Assembly: GCA_905250115.1 (NCBI GenBank)
Contig: CAJNOI010000048.1
Coordinates: forward strand, 310,001-374,000
DNA from: Adineta steineri
Taxonomy: Eukaryota > Rotifera > Eurotatoria > Adinetida > Adinetidae
Reading direction: 5' to 3'
Length of the DNA: 64,000 nucleotides
Shown here: positions 1 to 12,036 of the stretch, piece by piece
Position numbering within the stretch: position 1 is the stretch's first letter
Layout: each line of letters opens with the position of its first letter
The notes under the pieces: model-generated
Told to the model about the DNA's origin: nothing
The model's database searches: none
The model's input: the letters and a program-made list of their open reading frames with translations, nothing else
Position numbers and translations under genes: made by a program

Positions 1-1659
1 TGCAAAACGTGGCCGTCATTGTGTTGTTCAAGGTTAATTGTAACGACAAACATTTTAGACATGATTTAGTAATTGATTTTATATGATGTAAATTAAATAA
101 TCTTCAATATTTTACACGGTATGATGTTGAAAAACTGAACTTATATTCAATAGTCCATTATCATTATAATATAGACTATGTGATTTATTATTTTTGAATA
201 AAATATATAGATAAATTTTTGATGGTGTATAATCCTTTGAGAATGGGAGATGTATATTTATGTGCGACTTTGAATAAATATAACGATACTTGTATAGATC
301 TTGTATCGTGCAATTATAATTATACATATTAGTACAGCCAATGAATATGTTACTTTTCGAAACTTTCATTTCGTCTCCAAAGAGTTCATCACTTTATACA
401 CTTACAAACTAAAATAAGTTATTTTGACTTAGTATTTTTCATAATAATTCATAACATATTCTATCATTCAAGAGTAAAGATTTATTCTTATGAGCTATTG
501 CCGAGGAAATTAACTTTAATAAATATCAAAAAAAACTTGTTCATAGTGTTTTTCACACTTACTCCTAAAGCATAGAATAATTTGCTTTGTAAATGTAAAA
601 TTCAATCTATCGTACAAATATTGTATATTTCACGTAGTTTATTAATATTAGTACTTGAAAATATGCAAAATNNNNNNNNNNNNNNNNNNNNNNNNNNNNN
701 NNNNNNNNNNNNNNNNNNNNNNNNNNNNNNNNNNNNNNNNNNNNNNNNNNNNNNNNNNNNNNNNNNNNNNNTACATAAAGGTGAATTCACTATGCACCTT
801 TACTCGGTTTCATATTGCTATGACGTCAGGTTGAATTTCTATAAGTGCCCTATTGATATATTGTAGGGGACCTATAATTTAACGCACTTATTCTTCCATT
901 ATCATAAAATGGTGTACGATGGAAATCAAATCAAAGAAAAGAACAAGTTCTTCAAGAAAATTCTATTAATTCTTAGTGAATAAAAAAGATTTTGTTCTTA
1001 AAAGAAATATATCCTATCGAAGAATTGTTTAAAAAAAAGGAAATTATTGAATGAAACTATGAATTTCATTTCCGAGCAATTCTACTTTGAAAGTCTTCAA
1101 CTTAATGTAAAATCTTATACAATACATTCTACTATTATTTACATTACAATCATTACCTACTGTTTACTACAATTCTGATAATGGAAATGAATTTTATTTT
1201 TTATGAATATATCTATAATAAGTTTAACACTCTTTGCCTAACTGATGATATTCGAGTATGTATGATATTTTATACCAGCTATACTTTATTATAATTGCTT
1301 TTATAAAAATCTATCTTTTCAATTACGTATCTTGAAATTAAATATGAAAAGGAAAAATGTTTGAGTGCTGATTTTAAAATTGTATAGTATCAAGTTGAAT
1401 ATTTATTATTTGCGAGTGAATAACCTTGTAGATTCAAGAAGTTTGTTTAATTTCCACATAGATACACTCAATCGACTTTAATTTCTCATTTAGTGAACAA
1501 TTTTTAGAAGAACTGACTCAATTAACAACTGAAATGAGTGTGATAACGCTTCAATAAGTATAATAATTATGTACAATTTTTCAAATTTATTTTTTATAAT
1601 ATTTTTTTTCTCTATACAATTGCCTGAATATATAATTTTCATAATATGTTTTTTTTCGT
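1..1659. other. Gene-free AT-rich start of window
   Basis: I find no supportable gene. Short open frames here (for example 112-369 minus) are composed of AT-rich codons with no recognisable family, signal peptide or splice partner. The stretch contains the assembly gap at 672-771, so a gene could be interrupted there, but neither flank of the gap reads as a convincing exon. Confidence 0.6.
672..771. other. Assembly gap (100 N)
   Basis: Exactly 100 consecutive N. This is the conventional placeholder for a scaffold gap of unknown length, so distances across it are not reliable. Confidence 0.98.
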
Positions 1660-2727
1660 CTATTCCAAGTTTAATTCTCCTCGCATTTGTGCAGATGTAG
1701 GTAAAACAGATAATGTTGCTGTTGCATCAAAAGGTGCACCATGGATATGTCCATTCTTCCATCCGCCTTTTTTTGAACCACTCATCGATTCTTGTAATTG
1801 ATCAAGATGATAATCAAAACCATAGTCAGCTTCTATTCTTGGTAAGGGTATATGATTGAAACGAAAATCCCAAACACTAGCATATTGAAAACGATATGAT
1901 CCAACAGCAAACATTATTCCAATAATTGAACCAGCTAAAATATCATACCAATGATGATAATGATCGATTGTTAATGAAGAAGCAATAAGAACAGCACCGA
2001 GTAATGGAGCATAAAATAAAACAAATTTCCAATATTGTGGACGGTAATTAGCGAAAACTTTTAATTTACCATTAAGATATAATGAACAATAAACAAGACT
2101 AGCAAATGCTGCTGTTGCATGGCCTGATGGCATTGATTGTAATGCAAAATTAATTTCTTTCTCATCTCCTGTACATATGGATCGATCAAACATTAAACCA
2201 TCAAATCCTTTTCCTGTACCAACACTTGCTGGATTAATGCTTGGTTTACAAACAGAGAAAAAATGTGGTCGTAAACCTCCAATAAGCCATTTAATAAGTA
2301 CTTGAAACACAGCACCAGATATGATTGAGAATAATAAACCCATTGTTGCTGTATTCACATCATTAAAACTTCGTACTCGTATTTGCATTAACATAATAAA
2401 TACAAATGGAATAATAAATGCTAATAGACCAGATAGCCATGTTGGTATAATGTTTATACCAAATGAATAGCCGAATTCTGGATTAACTATTTCACCATCA
2501 CGAAAATAAACAGGAAAAACACGATTTGGTATAGGTCGGAGGCCATTAACAACAATACCAATAATTCCCAATATAACCATTACAAGATAATCCATCCAAA
2601 AAGTACGAATATATATTCGAAGTGTCATTACTTCTCTTTTTGGCCTAGGTTCATTGTTCTGAATATCATTAATAACTGGATGTTGCATGCCAACAAAACT
2701 ATTGTTAATTTCGTTCATCGTTTTCAT
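1660..2727 (-). CDS. PAP2-family lipid phosphate phosphatase, copy A
   Basis: Single-exon 355-aa membrane protein of the type 2 phosphatidic acid phosphatase / lipid phosphate phosphatase superfamily, expected to dephosphorylate phosphatidate, diacylglycerol pyrophosphate or related lipids at an internal or plasma membrane. The motifs are in family order: KWLIGGLRP (KX6RP, C1), MPSGHATAAF (PSGH, C2) and SLTIDHYHHWYDILAG (C3). About six hydrophobic segments are visible, two of them (near LVMVILGIIGIVV and LLAFIIPFVFIMLMQ) before C1. The C3 histidine and aspartate are present, but the position that is normally Arg in SRX5HX3D is Leu. The start is the ATG in MKTMNEINNS. It lacks introns, unlike most genes here. 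The next gene upstream (3212-4258) is a close paralogue on the same strand, so this is a tandem duplicate pair. The exact substrate cannot be read from sequence. Confidence 0.88.
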   Translation of the reverse strand: MKTMNEINNSFVGMQHPVINDIQNNEPRPKREVMTLRIYIRTFWMDYLVMVILGIIGIVVNGLRPIPNRVFPVYFRDGEIVNPEFGYSFGINIIPTWLSGLLAFIIPFVFIMLMQIRVRSFNDVNTATMGLLFSIISGAVFQVLIKWLIGGLRPHFFSVCKPSINPASVGTGKGFDGLMFDRSICTGDEKEINFALQSMPSGHATAAFASLVYCSLYLNGKLKVFANYRPQYWKFVLFYAPLLGAVLIASSLTIDHYHHWYDILAGSIIGIMFAVGSYRFQYASVWDFRFNHIPLPRIEADYGFDYHLDQLQESMSGSKKGGWKNGHIHGAPFDATATLSVLPTSAQMRGELNLE

Positions 2728-3211
2728 TTTATTGTGTACAAATGTGTATTAAAGAAATATATGTCGCTGTTCACGGTTTTATATAAAAAAATCCTCCAAT
2801 AGAAGAGGAAGAAGAAAATTTATAAGGTCTGTTGCCAACTCGAAGAATAAAAAAAACTCGTTTATTCTCCTCTTCTTCTTCTTCTTCTTTTGTCAGTGTG
2901 ATGTTACCAAAGGCTATGGAGTAGAATGTAGAGGATGACAAGAAATTTTCTCTTCTATTTCATTCTTCATAATAATATACTGACTAAAACTACATATAAG
3001 TTAATTCTCTATAATCATGAACGCTTGATAAGTTATTTTAAAGAGAGAAAATATATACTATGAATAATTTTATATATTGTATAGAAACTTTAAAGATAAA
3101 TAAAAAAAAATGTATACTTTCAATAAGAGATAATATTATGTTTTATTCAATTTACTGAACAAATATCTTTCAGACATCAAAATTTACAACATTATTTTAT
3201 CACAAATTAAA
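2728..3211. other. Spacer between the two PAP2 genes
   Basis: No gene seen. Contains a short TTC/TTCTTC microsatellite near 2865-2892 and AT-rich sequence that presumably carries the promoter of copy A and the 3' end of copy B. Confidence 0.5.
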
Positions 3212-4258
3212 CTACACTCTCAGTTGTGCAGATGTAGGTAAAACAGATAATGTTGCTGTTGCATCAAAAGGTGCTCCATGAATACGTCCATTCTTCCATC
3301 CACCTTTTCTTGAACCACTCATTGATTCTTGTAAGTGATCAAGATGATAATCAAAACCATAGTCAGGTTCTACTCTTGGTAAAGGTATATGATTAAAACG
3401 AAAATCCCAAACACTAGCATATTGAAAACGGTATGCTCCAACTGCAAACATTGTTCCAATAACTGAACCAGCTAAAATATCATACCAATGATGATAATGA
3501 TCGATTGTTAATGAAGAAGCAATAAGAACAGCACCAAGTAATGGAGCATAAAATAAAACAAATTTCCAATATTGTGGACGGTAATTAGCAAAAATTTTTA
3601 ATTTACCATTAAGATATAATGAACAGTATACTAGACCAGCGAAAGCTGCTGTTGAATGACCGGATGGCATTGATTCTAATGCATCATTAATATCTTTTTC
3701 ATCTCCTGTACATATGGATCGATCAAACATTATACCATCATAACCAGTTCCTGTACCAACACTTGATGCACTGATATTCGGTTTACAAACGGAATAAAAA
3801 TGTGGTCGTAAACCTCCAATAAGCCATTTAATAAATACTTGAAAAACAGCAGCCGATATTAATGAAAATAATAAACCCATTGTTGCTGTATTCACATCAT
3901 TAAAACTTCGTACTCGTATTTGCATTAACATAATAAATATAAATGGAACAATAAATGCTAAAAGAGCAGCTAACCATATTGGTACAATATCACTACCAAA
4001 TGGATGAGCAAATTCTGGATAAACAATTTCACCATCACTAAAATAAACAGGAAAAACACGATTTGGTGCAGGACGAAGAAAATAAATTCCAAGGCCAAGA
4101 GCGCCTAACACAGCCATTGCAAGATAATCCATCCAAAAAGTACGAATATAGATTCGAGGTGTCATTACTTCTTGTCTGTGTTCAATTGGATTATTTTGAT
4201 GATCATTACTATCTGGTGGTCGCATGACAATCACAGCAGCATCAGTAGTTTTATTCAT
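3212..4258 (-). CDS. PAP2-family lipid phosphate phosphatase, copy B
   Basis: Intronless 348-aa paralogue of the gene at 1660-2727. The central and C-terminal parts (from the KWLIGGLRP motif onward) are nearly identical to copy A. The N-terminal tail (MNKTTDAAVIVMRPPDSND) and first membrane segments differ more. Catalytic motifs: KX6RP as KWLIGGLRP, PSGH as MPSGHSTAAF, and C3 as SLTIDHYHHWYDILAG, with His and Asp present and Leu in place of the usual Arg. It is seven residues shorter than copy A at the C terminus (ends SAQLRV). Same orientation, about 0.5 kb apart, consistent with tandem duplication. Both frames are intact, so both are probably functional. Expected role: lipid phosphate hydrolysis at a membrane. 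Confidence 0.88.
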   Translation of the reverse strand: MNKTTDAAVIVMRPPDSNDHQNNPIEHRQEVMTPRIYIRTFWMDYLAMAVLGALGLGIYFLRPAPNRVFPVYFSDGEIVYPEFAHPFGSDIVPIWLAALLAFIVPFIFIMLMQIRVRSFNDVNTATMGLLFSLISAAVFQVFIKWLIGGLRPHFYSVCKPNISASSVGTGTGYDGIMFDRSICTGDEKDINDALESMPSGHSTAAFAGLVYCSLYLNGKLKIFANYRPQYWKFVLFYAPLLGAVLIASSLTIDHYHHWYDILAGSVIGTMFAVGAYRFQYASVWDFRFNHIPLPRVEPDYGFDYHLDHLQESMSGSRKGGWKNGRIHGAPFDATATLSVLPTSAQLRV

Positions 4259-4878
4259 CTTTTTTTGATGTCTGAAGATCAGTAAATGAGTAGAATAGAA
4301 ACGTGAGTCGTTATTAACAACACGATACAGAAAGATGAAGAAAAAAAAACTACCGTAAGTTTTGCTTTCAGGTAAGAAAGTGAAGAAAAAATTTATTTCT
4401 TCTGTCCTGTTTTGTCAACACCTAGTTACTAAAGGTTATATGGTAGAATCTAAAACGTGAAAATAAATCTCTTTCTTTTACTCTTATGTTTAAAACAATA
4501 TTACCGTCTATTATTAAATTTCTTTATATATAACAGACATAAAATATTATTAAATGACTAATTAACTCTAAGTTTTTCTTTTTTGATGAAAAGTAACTAG
4601 GAAATTTAAATCAATAATTTATAACTCTCTACAATATAAGTAGTACTCGGAAACTTTTGATTGTTATCTTATTCTGTTCATACCTTTGCATAAACTAAAA
4701 TACGTAATAAACTACTTATGTGTAACATTTCAATAAGCATGAAAATTCAGGTGTGACAAATGATTCAACAGATCTCAATATGTATAAAAACAAGACAATT
4801 GTCTGTTATTGCAAACAAATTTTTCATAACATTTCATTATATTGTATATAGTTCGCTATTGTTTATTAAAATAGAACA
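4259..4878. other. Intergenic, probable divergent promoter region
   Basis: No gene seen. The region separates the minus-strand PAP2 gene from the plus-strand ORF at 4879. A TATA-like stretch (tgtatatag) lies near 4843-4852, about 30 bases before that ORF's ATG. Confidence 0.45.
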
Positions 4879-5136
4879 ATGTCAAGTGTTTCCTACAGCA
4901 CTCGTCTAGCCGATTTTTTTCGTAGTTACATTCCATTACAAAGAAAATCAAATTCAATTCGTACAGGTTATGCTGCTGCTTATCCACAAGTAAAACGATA
5001 TCATCGTCAACAATCAAATCTATTTTCATGTATTCCATTATTTTACAAATCAAAGAAAAATTCTTCAATTAAAGGATGTCCAAGTTTTGCTCGATTCGGT
5101 ACATATCAAGAAGGTGATATTGAAGATGATTGTTGA
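4879..5136 (+). CDS. Small unknown protein (85 aa)
   Basis: Single-exon frame starting MSSVSYSTRLADFFRSYIPL and ending with an acidic GDIEDDC tail. I do not recognise a family. It is basic and rich in Ser, Tyr, Arg and Lys in the middle, with no signal peptide and no clear membrane segment. Support for coding: a TATA-like element about 30 bases upstream, codon choices like neighbouring genes (CGA/CGT/CGT for Arg, CCA for Pro), and a stop followed by an AT-rich tail. The overlapping minus frame at 4856-5068 is a shadow. Confidence 0.5.
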   Translation: MSSVSYSTRLADFFRSYIPLQRKSNSIRTGYAAAYPQVKRYHRQQSNLFSCIPLFYKSKKNSSIKGCPSFARFGTYQEGDIEDDC

Positions 5137-6145
5137 TAGTATTTCTTTTTTTTAAACGTCAAATTTTATGTCAATATAAATGAAACTTTGACCTTTTCTT
5201 TCATTGTGCAACTTAATACCTATCAAATGCTATATTTATCGAATAAGCGTATTAAATTTCATATAAAAAAAATTTTGTTTATTTTATCATTCTGGATTAG
5301 TTTGATATAAATAGAATTAATAATCAGATCTAATCTAATTCTTATAATATAAATAAACGAATGGTTTTTTTTTCTCATAAGTTATACCAATTGTAACCTG
5401 TATCATATCTAATAATCATAAAATTTTCGTTTGTGTGCATCTCTATCTTGATCGATGATTATAATATTAATTGCTTTTATATATTTGCTCTATACATTAA
5501 CGCTTGATTAAATTAGTGAGAGTTTTTTGTTATAGTAATACAGTATATAACTATATATTATATAATAATGAGAATAAAATTCGTATTATGATTATCAAAT
5601 CATTTTACCTATTCGTATGATATAATTTACTTGACCTTGATGTTAAGAAATATAATTTACATCGACAGATTGTTAGCTTTAATTTCCGAGAAAAGAAAGT
5701 AAATTCACTATCATCTTATGTATAATCATACTAATTACTAATGACAAGATAGAGACAGTCTTATTATCAAGAATAATTTTTTTATTCCTTTATCTTTTTT
5801 AACTATAAATTTATTTTGAATCTCTAGATGACAAAATTATTCACAATATCATTTCTAGATTTCTTTTCAATTTTTGTAATTTTTTTGTAGTCCATGTGCA
5901 TTAAGAAAAACGAAGAATAATAGTCGTGCTCCAAAAAAAAGAAAAGAACAAATAAACTGTACATACAAGCTCATCTGAGAATCAAATAACACTTGAATAA
6001 GTGAACGAAATGCATTGTAAAAAAGAAAACGGAAAGCGAATTTGATAATTATTCACAACATGTATAATGAGAAACAAACGAAAGACGTAAGGCTTAAAAA
6101 AGAATTGATAGATTTAAGATGAAATATAGATGTTGAATTGAACGA
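5137..6145. other. Intergenic, nothing recognised
   Basis: AT-rich sequence with A and T runs. It presumably includes 3' UTRs of the flanking convergent genes. No RNA gene, repeat family or coding frame is supported. Confidence 0.5.
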
Positions 6146-6744
6146 TCATAATCTCGTTATTGTTACTTCAGATTCATCGGATCTCATATCATCCGAAATA
6201 TTGATATTTGGTACTAAGGCTTGTTGATAATGAACAATCATAGAAGATTTTTCCTGACGATTATTTAATTCATGAGTTGAATTACCTGATTCAGATCTTG
6301 CTCGATTTATTTGATCTAATAAAAAGAAAATAATATATTCGAAATATTTTTGTAAATAGAATTACCATTTTTTCTTAATAATATAGGTGTTAAAAAAGCT
6401 TTTAATGTTCCTTCGTGATTACTATTATTATTATTATGATGTAAACCTAACAAACGTGGTTTCCAACGATGTTTTTGTCTACTTGCTGTTGTTGTTATAA
6501 TCGGAACATGAAGTTTTTTGTGTTTTTCATCATCGGATGGTATATAACCCAGAGAATAATAAGATTTAAATAAATGAAGACTTGTATCAAAAAATCGAGA
6601 ATCATTTGTAAAAATTGCTTGAAAATGTTCACGATTTTCATAAAGACCATTCGATGAATTAGCAACAAGGTCAGTTGGTGATATGGTCGTCATTGTTGCT
6701 GTTGATGTTGAAGAATTTATACTAACTGAACGTGATATAGACAT
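6146..6744 (-). CDS. Unknown two-exon protein (182 aa)
   Basis: Exon 1 6366-6744 begins MSISRSVSINSS and ends at a GT donor after RKN. Exon 2 6146-6315 follows an AG acceptor and reads DQINRARSESGNSTHELNN to a TGA stop after TITRL. The frame stays open across a 50-bp intron (379 + 170 nt, 183 codons), which is good evidence that it is a gene although I know no homologue. The protein is Ser/Thr/Asn-rich, likely largely disordered, with one ordered-looking stretch (DTSLHLFKSYYSLGYIPSD) and an Asn run (HHNNNNSNH). There is no signal peptide or membrane segment. Confidence 0.6.
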
Positions 6745-8906
6745 TAGTTTTCGATTTTAATAATGAATATTCATATATTTTCTTTTGAATAATGTTCTCT
6801 CATAATATATACGGATCAAATCATTTCGTTACTTATTGACGAACTAATATTGGAATCCGTATTTTATTTGAAATTGAAATATGAGATTTATTTGTACACC
6901 TATTACCTGACAGGTATCCTAGATGGCGCTAACAGACAATTGAAGTATTGATGATAAATCGATCAAGAATTCATGCTATACGACAAAAAAAACTTATTCG
7001 AATATACGTATCAATAAGCTATTGAGTGGAATAAGACTCTTTTCTTCTTCAGTATAACTTGAAAATTGACTTCTATTATTAATTGTTACATAGACTTAGA
7101 TAGAGAAAAATATCGCATTGAGTTTTTTATATCCAGAATGTAGCGAATTAGTGTAATCTTGATCTTTAATTTTATGAGACAATGATATAATACAAATCAT
7201 AATTTGTTCATGATCTCGGTTTACATTTGAATCGTTAGAATAGAAATACTTACATTATTGATAAAGTCTAAACAAAATTCTGTTTATTTATAATTAATGA
7301 AATTGAATAATATTACATAAGAGACAAGAATCACTCATGAAACAATCATTATGCAATTGATACTGTTTATATATATATGTGATATAAAATCATGTTCTTC
7401 ATTTTTAGATTGGTTACTGTTTAATTTATATTTTGATTCAAAATAAAATTCAAATTTCTTACGGCTTATATCTGATTATGTCATTGCATTTAACGATAAT
7501 ATATTTCAATACTGATGATCATTATGTTTTCTCTCATCCGAAATAAATCTATCACAAGTTCTTTTTTAATCAATATGAATTCAAGTGTGTTTATTTGTCT
7601 TTGATCATTAACTACGACTTTTTTTTTATAAAATATTTCAATAAAAATTGAATTTTTTTTTCTTTAGGACCTATTTTTTAATCATAAACTTGACTCATTC
7701 GTCTCGATAAAGTATATTCAGTGATTAATGTTTGTTGTTACTATAGGACTTCGTCTTATATTTTTTTCTTGAAGACCTAAGCATCATGTATATTATAAAT
7801 ATATATATAATATTTCATCTATAGTAGGTTATTGATTGAGTATGTACTCATTTTTTTCATGAAATATATTGTACAAAAACGATCATACATATCATCATTG
7901 ACATAAATTTATCCCCCAATTTACTTTCATCAAATTAGGTGGGTGTATATTCTTTGTCTTGTGTATATACTATATACTTGAATGATCTCATTCTTCTCTT
8001 TCTATACGTATGTCTATTCATCAATCGATAATTATTTTCGAAAGTACATTACTTGTCACTTCTGCTAAGATGATCACATATAATAATGTATATACTAGAC
8101 TAACTAACTACTTTGATCGATATGTCATCTAATTTTTTTACTTTTACACATGTATATCAAGAATTATTATTCTATATTGACTGTAAGAAAGTATGTATCA
8201 AAAGTAAATCGTTTGTATTACGAACAAATATTAGTAGACATGAATTTATTTTTTATTGCATTAATCAAAAAGAAAACTTTTTCTTTTTAGTGACAAGCTT
8301 TTAGTATTGAGACAAATGAAGCATATAAAGAGTAGACGATAGTCAATATATGACGTATACCAGATGAAATTGACTTAAGGCGATCAGAGAAATGCAATGA
8401 CAATCTGTTTTATTTTGCATAAAAATACAAATTGAGATTTATTCAAAGGTCATTAAAAAAAAAGATTCTTTTTTTTTTTCTTTTTCATTGATCTTAGATT
8501 ATGCATTTTGATGTTCATTTCAATTGCATTTGGGTGTGATGCAATCATCTTTCATTTGATAAATACACACTAGGTAGTAAGTCATTAGACTTCCTGAGGT
8601 TACAATTGTTGTTTCTCTTGTTTTCATTTTCAAGCATATGCTATAGAATAATTCACTTAATGATTATGTATTTCATGATACAGTTTAATTGCATTTAGAT
8701 GATGTAATCATGTTTCTCTTCATAAATATATATAACAAATAGTAAGTCAATATACTTCATAAAGTTGAAAATTTTTTTTTTGTTTAAATGAATTGTTCAA
8801 TAATTGAATTTCGACATCGAAATGAGTATAAAGAATAATTTATCTTCGTTCTGACATTTATCTGTTAATATTAAAAAATATATTCTAAAATAATTATAAT
8901 CTTCTT
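6745..8906. other. Gene-free 2.2 kb with a diverged local repeat
   Basis: No gene supported. The 63-aa frame at 8113-8304 has random-looking composition. Two related stretches, about 8511-8606 and 8672-8768, share the order 'aattgcattt', 'aatcat', 'tagtaagtca' and 'acttc' and look like an old imperfect tandem duplication of about 160 bp. Confidence 0.45.
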
Positions 8907-9094
8907 CAGTAGCATAAGCAGGGGGGCGTGGGGCGCGTACCCCCGCCCCCCCCCCCCTGTTTCCGAAAACTAATAGGAAAAAAGGGGTTTTGCGCCCCAC
9001 CTGATTCTAGAAAGTTCACTTTTTTTGTCCACTGAAATAGAAAAACTAGGGTTACGCCCCCCCCCCCTGGTCTGACACCTGACTTACGCCCCTG
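8907..9094. mobile_element. hAT-like MITE (188 bp) with perfect 8-bp TSD
   Basis: The non-coding element is flanked by identical 8-bp direct repeats ATCTTCTT at 8899-8906 and 9095-9102. Its ends are imperfect terminal inverted repeats: left CAGTAGCATAAGCAGG, right end in reverse complement CAGGGGCGTAAGTCAGG. The interior holds G and C homopolymer runs quite unlike the AT-rich surroundings (for example 8921-8956 and 9055-9068). An 8-bp duplication with CAG...CTG termini is the signature of the hAT superfamily. No transposase is encoded, so it would be a non-autonomous copy. Confidence 0.8.
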
Positions 9095-9163
9095 ATCTTC
9101 TTATTCATATTTATACAATTAAAGAATTAATATCTGGTCTATATTTTCTTTCAGCTGATCAAA

Positions 9164-11240
9164 ATGTTTTGGTATTTTTATATTATATTTAATTTTCTTC
9201 TTCTTAATGCTAATACACTAGGTAAATGAGAATATTTCATTGATATATATATATTATTAAATATGAATTTTCTTAAGTATGTAATGGTCCATTGGGTATG
9301 ACTAATGGTGAAATACGTGATTGGCAAATAACAGCATCATCATCTCTTTTGGATTATGATTGTCATGAAAAGAATGCTCGATTATATCAATCATTGAATC
9401 GTGCTTGGTGTGCAAGACATAAATCTGATTCTGAATGGTTACAAATTGATTTAGGTATTACTGCTAAAGTTAGTAGAAAAATTTCTTCAAGATTTTTATT
9501 TTAAAATTGTATTATTATTATAGATATCAGGTGTATTAACTCAAGGTCGAGCTAATATAGATGAATATGTAACGTCATATATGATATCATATAGTCCCGA
9601 TGCATTTCGATGGCAATATCTTGTTGATCAATATGGAAATCAAAAAGTATACATTAAAATTATCTTTCTTATATTAATTCTATGTTTATTTAGATATTTT
9701 CTGGCAATAAAGATTCATATTCTGTTCGTAATAATTATTTTGATGAAGTTATTATAACACGTTTTATTAAATTTCATCCTATTCAATGGCATTCACACCC
9801 ATCATTACGCGTGGAAATTATTGGTTGTCAAGGTTAAGAGAGAAAAAAAATTCTTTTCGTTTTCTTGTTTATATTTATATATCAATAATATAGAATGTAA
9901 ACAATATTTGGGTTTACCACCTTATGGAAAAATAACTGCATCAACAACATGGCCATCTCGTCGACGCGCTACATGTCAACCACAAGATGGTTATTTAATG
10001 AGTAATAAAGGATGGTGTTCAAAACGAAAATATAGTGAATTAAAAACAAAAATTTCATATATTTGTTTTATATAAACAATACGTATATTATTTAGGACAT
10101 GATCAATGGCTTGAATTTGATTTGGGACATCCATCCACTGTAACATCATTGATAACAAAAGGTCGACGTGATACAAGTCAAGAACAATGGGTTACAAAAT
10201 ATCGAGTTTCGTTTTCTAATGATTCTCGTCTATGGGTTTATTATAAAGATAAATTACAAAGTGAACCAAAGGTTTGCTGATAACTACTTGAATATTGGCT
10301 GAGAAATAATTGTTCTGATTTATATATATTATAGGAATTTGCTGGAAATAATGATCGTGATAGTGAACGTATTCATTTTTTAAATGAACCATTTATTGCA
10401 CGATATATTCGTATGCATCCTACTCAATGGCATAATCATGTTAGTATGCGTGCAGCAATTCTTGGTTGTCCACATCAAGGTAATAATTCTATTTAAAAAA
10501 TACAAAATATATATACATAATAAGATGATTTTTAGGTGCTTGTCTTCCAGGTTATTTTCGTGTAAATAATGAAACACAATGCAGTATGTAGAATAAAAAT
10601 GAATGAATTTAATTGTAGTCGTTATTTCTAGTTGAAAATATGGCATATGGAAAAAGAACATGGACAAATGATCGAAATCATCGTCTTCAAAAAAATATAA
10701 ATGATAGAGTGAAATATCGTAGTACAAGAGAAACTAATGGTGATTCATCATTAGCTGTTGATGGTATTGAAGAACCATTGGAATGGTCAAAATGTGCTAC
10801 AATTGATAATTATTTTGTTGATAAACCTCTTTGGATGGTCGATTTAGGTCGAGGAAAAAATGTTGCTGGTGTTATGTTAAGAACATGGCATGAAAGTAAA
10901 AATATCAATAAAATAAAAAAATCATATAAAAGAATATTTTTATTTTATATTCATAGTATCTAATTCATCTTCATCAATATATCGAGATTATATATTAAAT
11001 TTAAATCAATACAATGTTTATGTTGATCATTATCCACGTCGAAATCACTTTAAAAATGCTAATTTATGTTCTTATATAACACGTACTGATCAAACATTAA
11101 CATCATCATCTCGTTTACATTTTCAATGTCAACAACCATTGCATGGTCGTTTTGTTTATATTGAAGCAAATGGTATTAGTTATCGTTGGAATAAATTATT
11201 TACTGCTGCACTTTGTGAAGTATTTGTTTATGAGCAGTAA
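9164..11240 (+). CDS. Secreted two-discoidin / fucolectin-like protein
   Basis: Ten exons join in frame to 522 aa: 9164-9221, 9278-9468, 9524-9646, 9694-9832, 9894-10034, 10096-10271, 10335-10479, 10536-10583, 10632-10895, 10957-11240. All borders are GT/AG and introns are 47-63 bp. MFWYFYIIFNFLLLNANTLG is a signal peptide. Residues about 21-170 are an F5/8 type C (discoidin) domain, starting CNGPLGMTNGEIRDWQITAS and ending VEIIGCQ. A second, more divergent one (about 171-324) ends AAILGCP. The last part (about 340-522) starts NMAYGKRTW, contains VDLGRGKNVAGVMLRTW and ends ALCEVFVYEQ, resembling the fucolectin/FTP lectin fold. It is expected to be an extracellular carbohydrate- or lipid-binding adhesion protein. 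AATAAA lies about 90 bases after the stop. Its last exon was copied by the tandem duplication downstream. Confidence 0.88.
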
Positions 11241-12036
11241 ATGAAATTTATTGATTTTTCTTTAATTGTCAGATTTCTTTGTATTTGTCTTCAATTAGAA
11301 TTTTATGTTTTGTCAAAATTGTATGATAGAAATAAATATATAATACTTAATTTTTCACCGTTATTAATTTAAGATATTTTACATTATCTATCTATAGCTA
11401 CTTCTAATATATTAATAAGACATATACGCCTACTTCAGAATATAGCCGTTAATCATGACGGTAACACAAGAAGTATTCTGTCCTCATATAAACTTGATTC
11501 TAATTAAAGCGAGCAAAGGTAAGTAATTTTTAAACTTCCACGGAACATGTGCGATAATACAGACTAATTAACATATCATATAAGATTTTCCACTAATTTG
11601 AGTGACATTGTTACAAGATCCTTCTATTGTAACTGAGCCAGTAGGATAAATGATAAAATAATTCCATATACTAACTGACTTCATTAGAAAAAAAACTAAT
11701 TATCCATACAATCCTTTTTTTATCTAAGCATACATACTCAAGCGGACGAAAACAAAGAAGAGGGTGGGTGTGGATGCTATTCTTTTGACATTCACACTCA
11801 CACCCACATTTCTTTTTTGCTACAAATAGTTGCTCTATGCCATTGATTTAAGAAATAGCATGCTAAACTTATGTGGACAACCGATTATCATTGAGCATTC
11901 ACATGACTTTAAAGAAGAAATTGTCACAATATCATATTATTACTGAATTTATTAATAAAGATCATAGGTTCACAGAAAGCTAAAAATATTTAATAAACTG
12001 GTAGATTCTTGAAACTAAAAGAGGTATCAAAATATT
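11241..12036. other. Spacer of duplication unit 1
   Basis: No gene. Contains the 3' UTR of the discoidin gene and a telomere-like GT/CA hairpin near 11761-11811. The sequence is repeated with modest divergence at 14796-15523. Confidence 0.6.
11761..11811. repeat. Short TGTGGG-like interstitial tract
   Basis: A G-rich piece (agggtgggtgtgga) is followed 19 bases later by a C-rich one (cacactcacacccacattt), so the two can pair as a hairpin. The motif resembles the TGTGGG telomere repeat of bdelloid rotifers. The homologous site in unit 2 has an expanded version of the C-rich half. Confidence 0.6.

Noticed and set aside
112..369. 85-aa minus-strand frame
   Set aside because: Low-complexity Asn/Tyr/Ile-rich translation of AT-rich DNA, no splice partners, no family features.
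8113..8304. 63-aa plus frame
   Set aside because: Random composition and no upstream promoter-like element. The length is expected by chance in this base composition.
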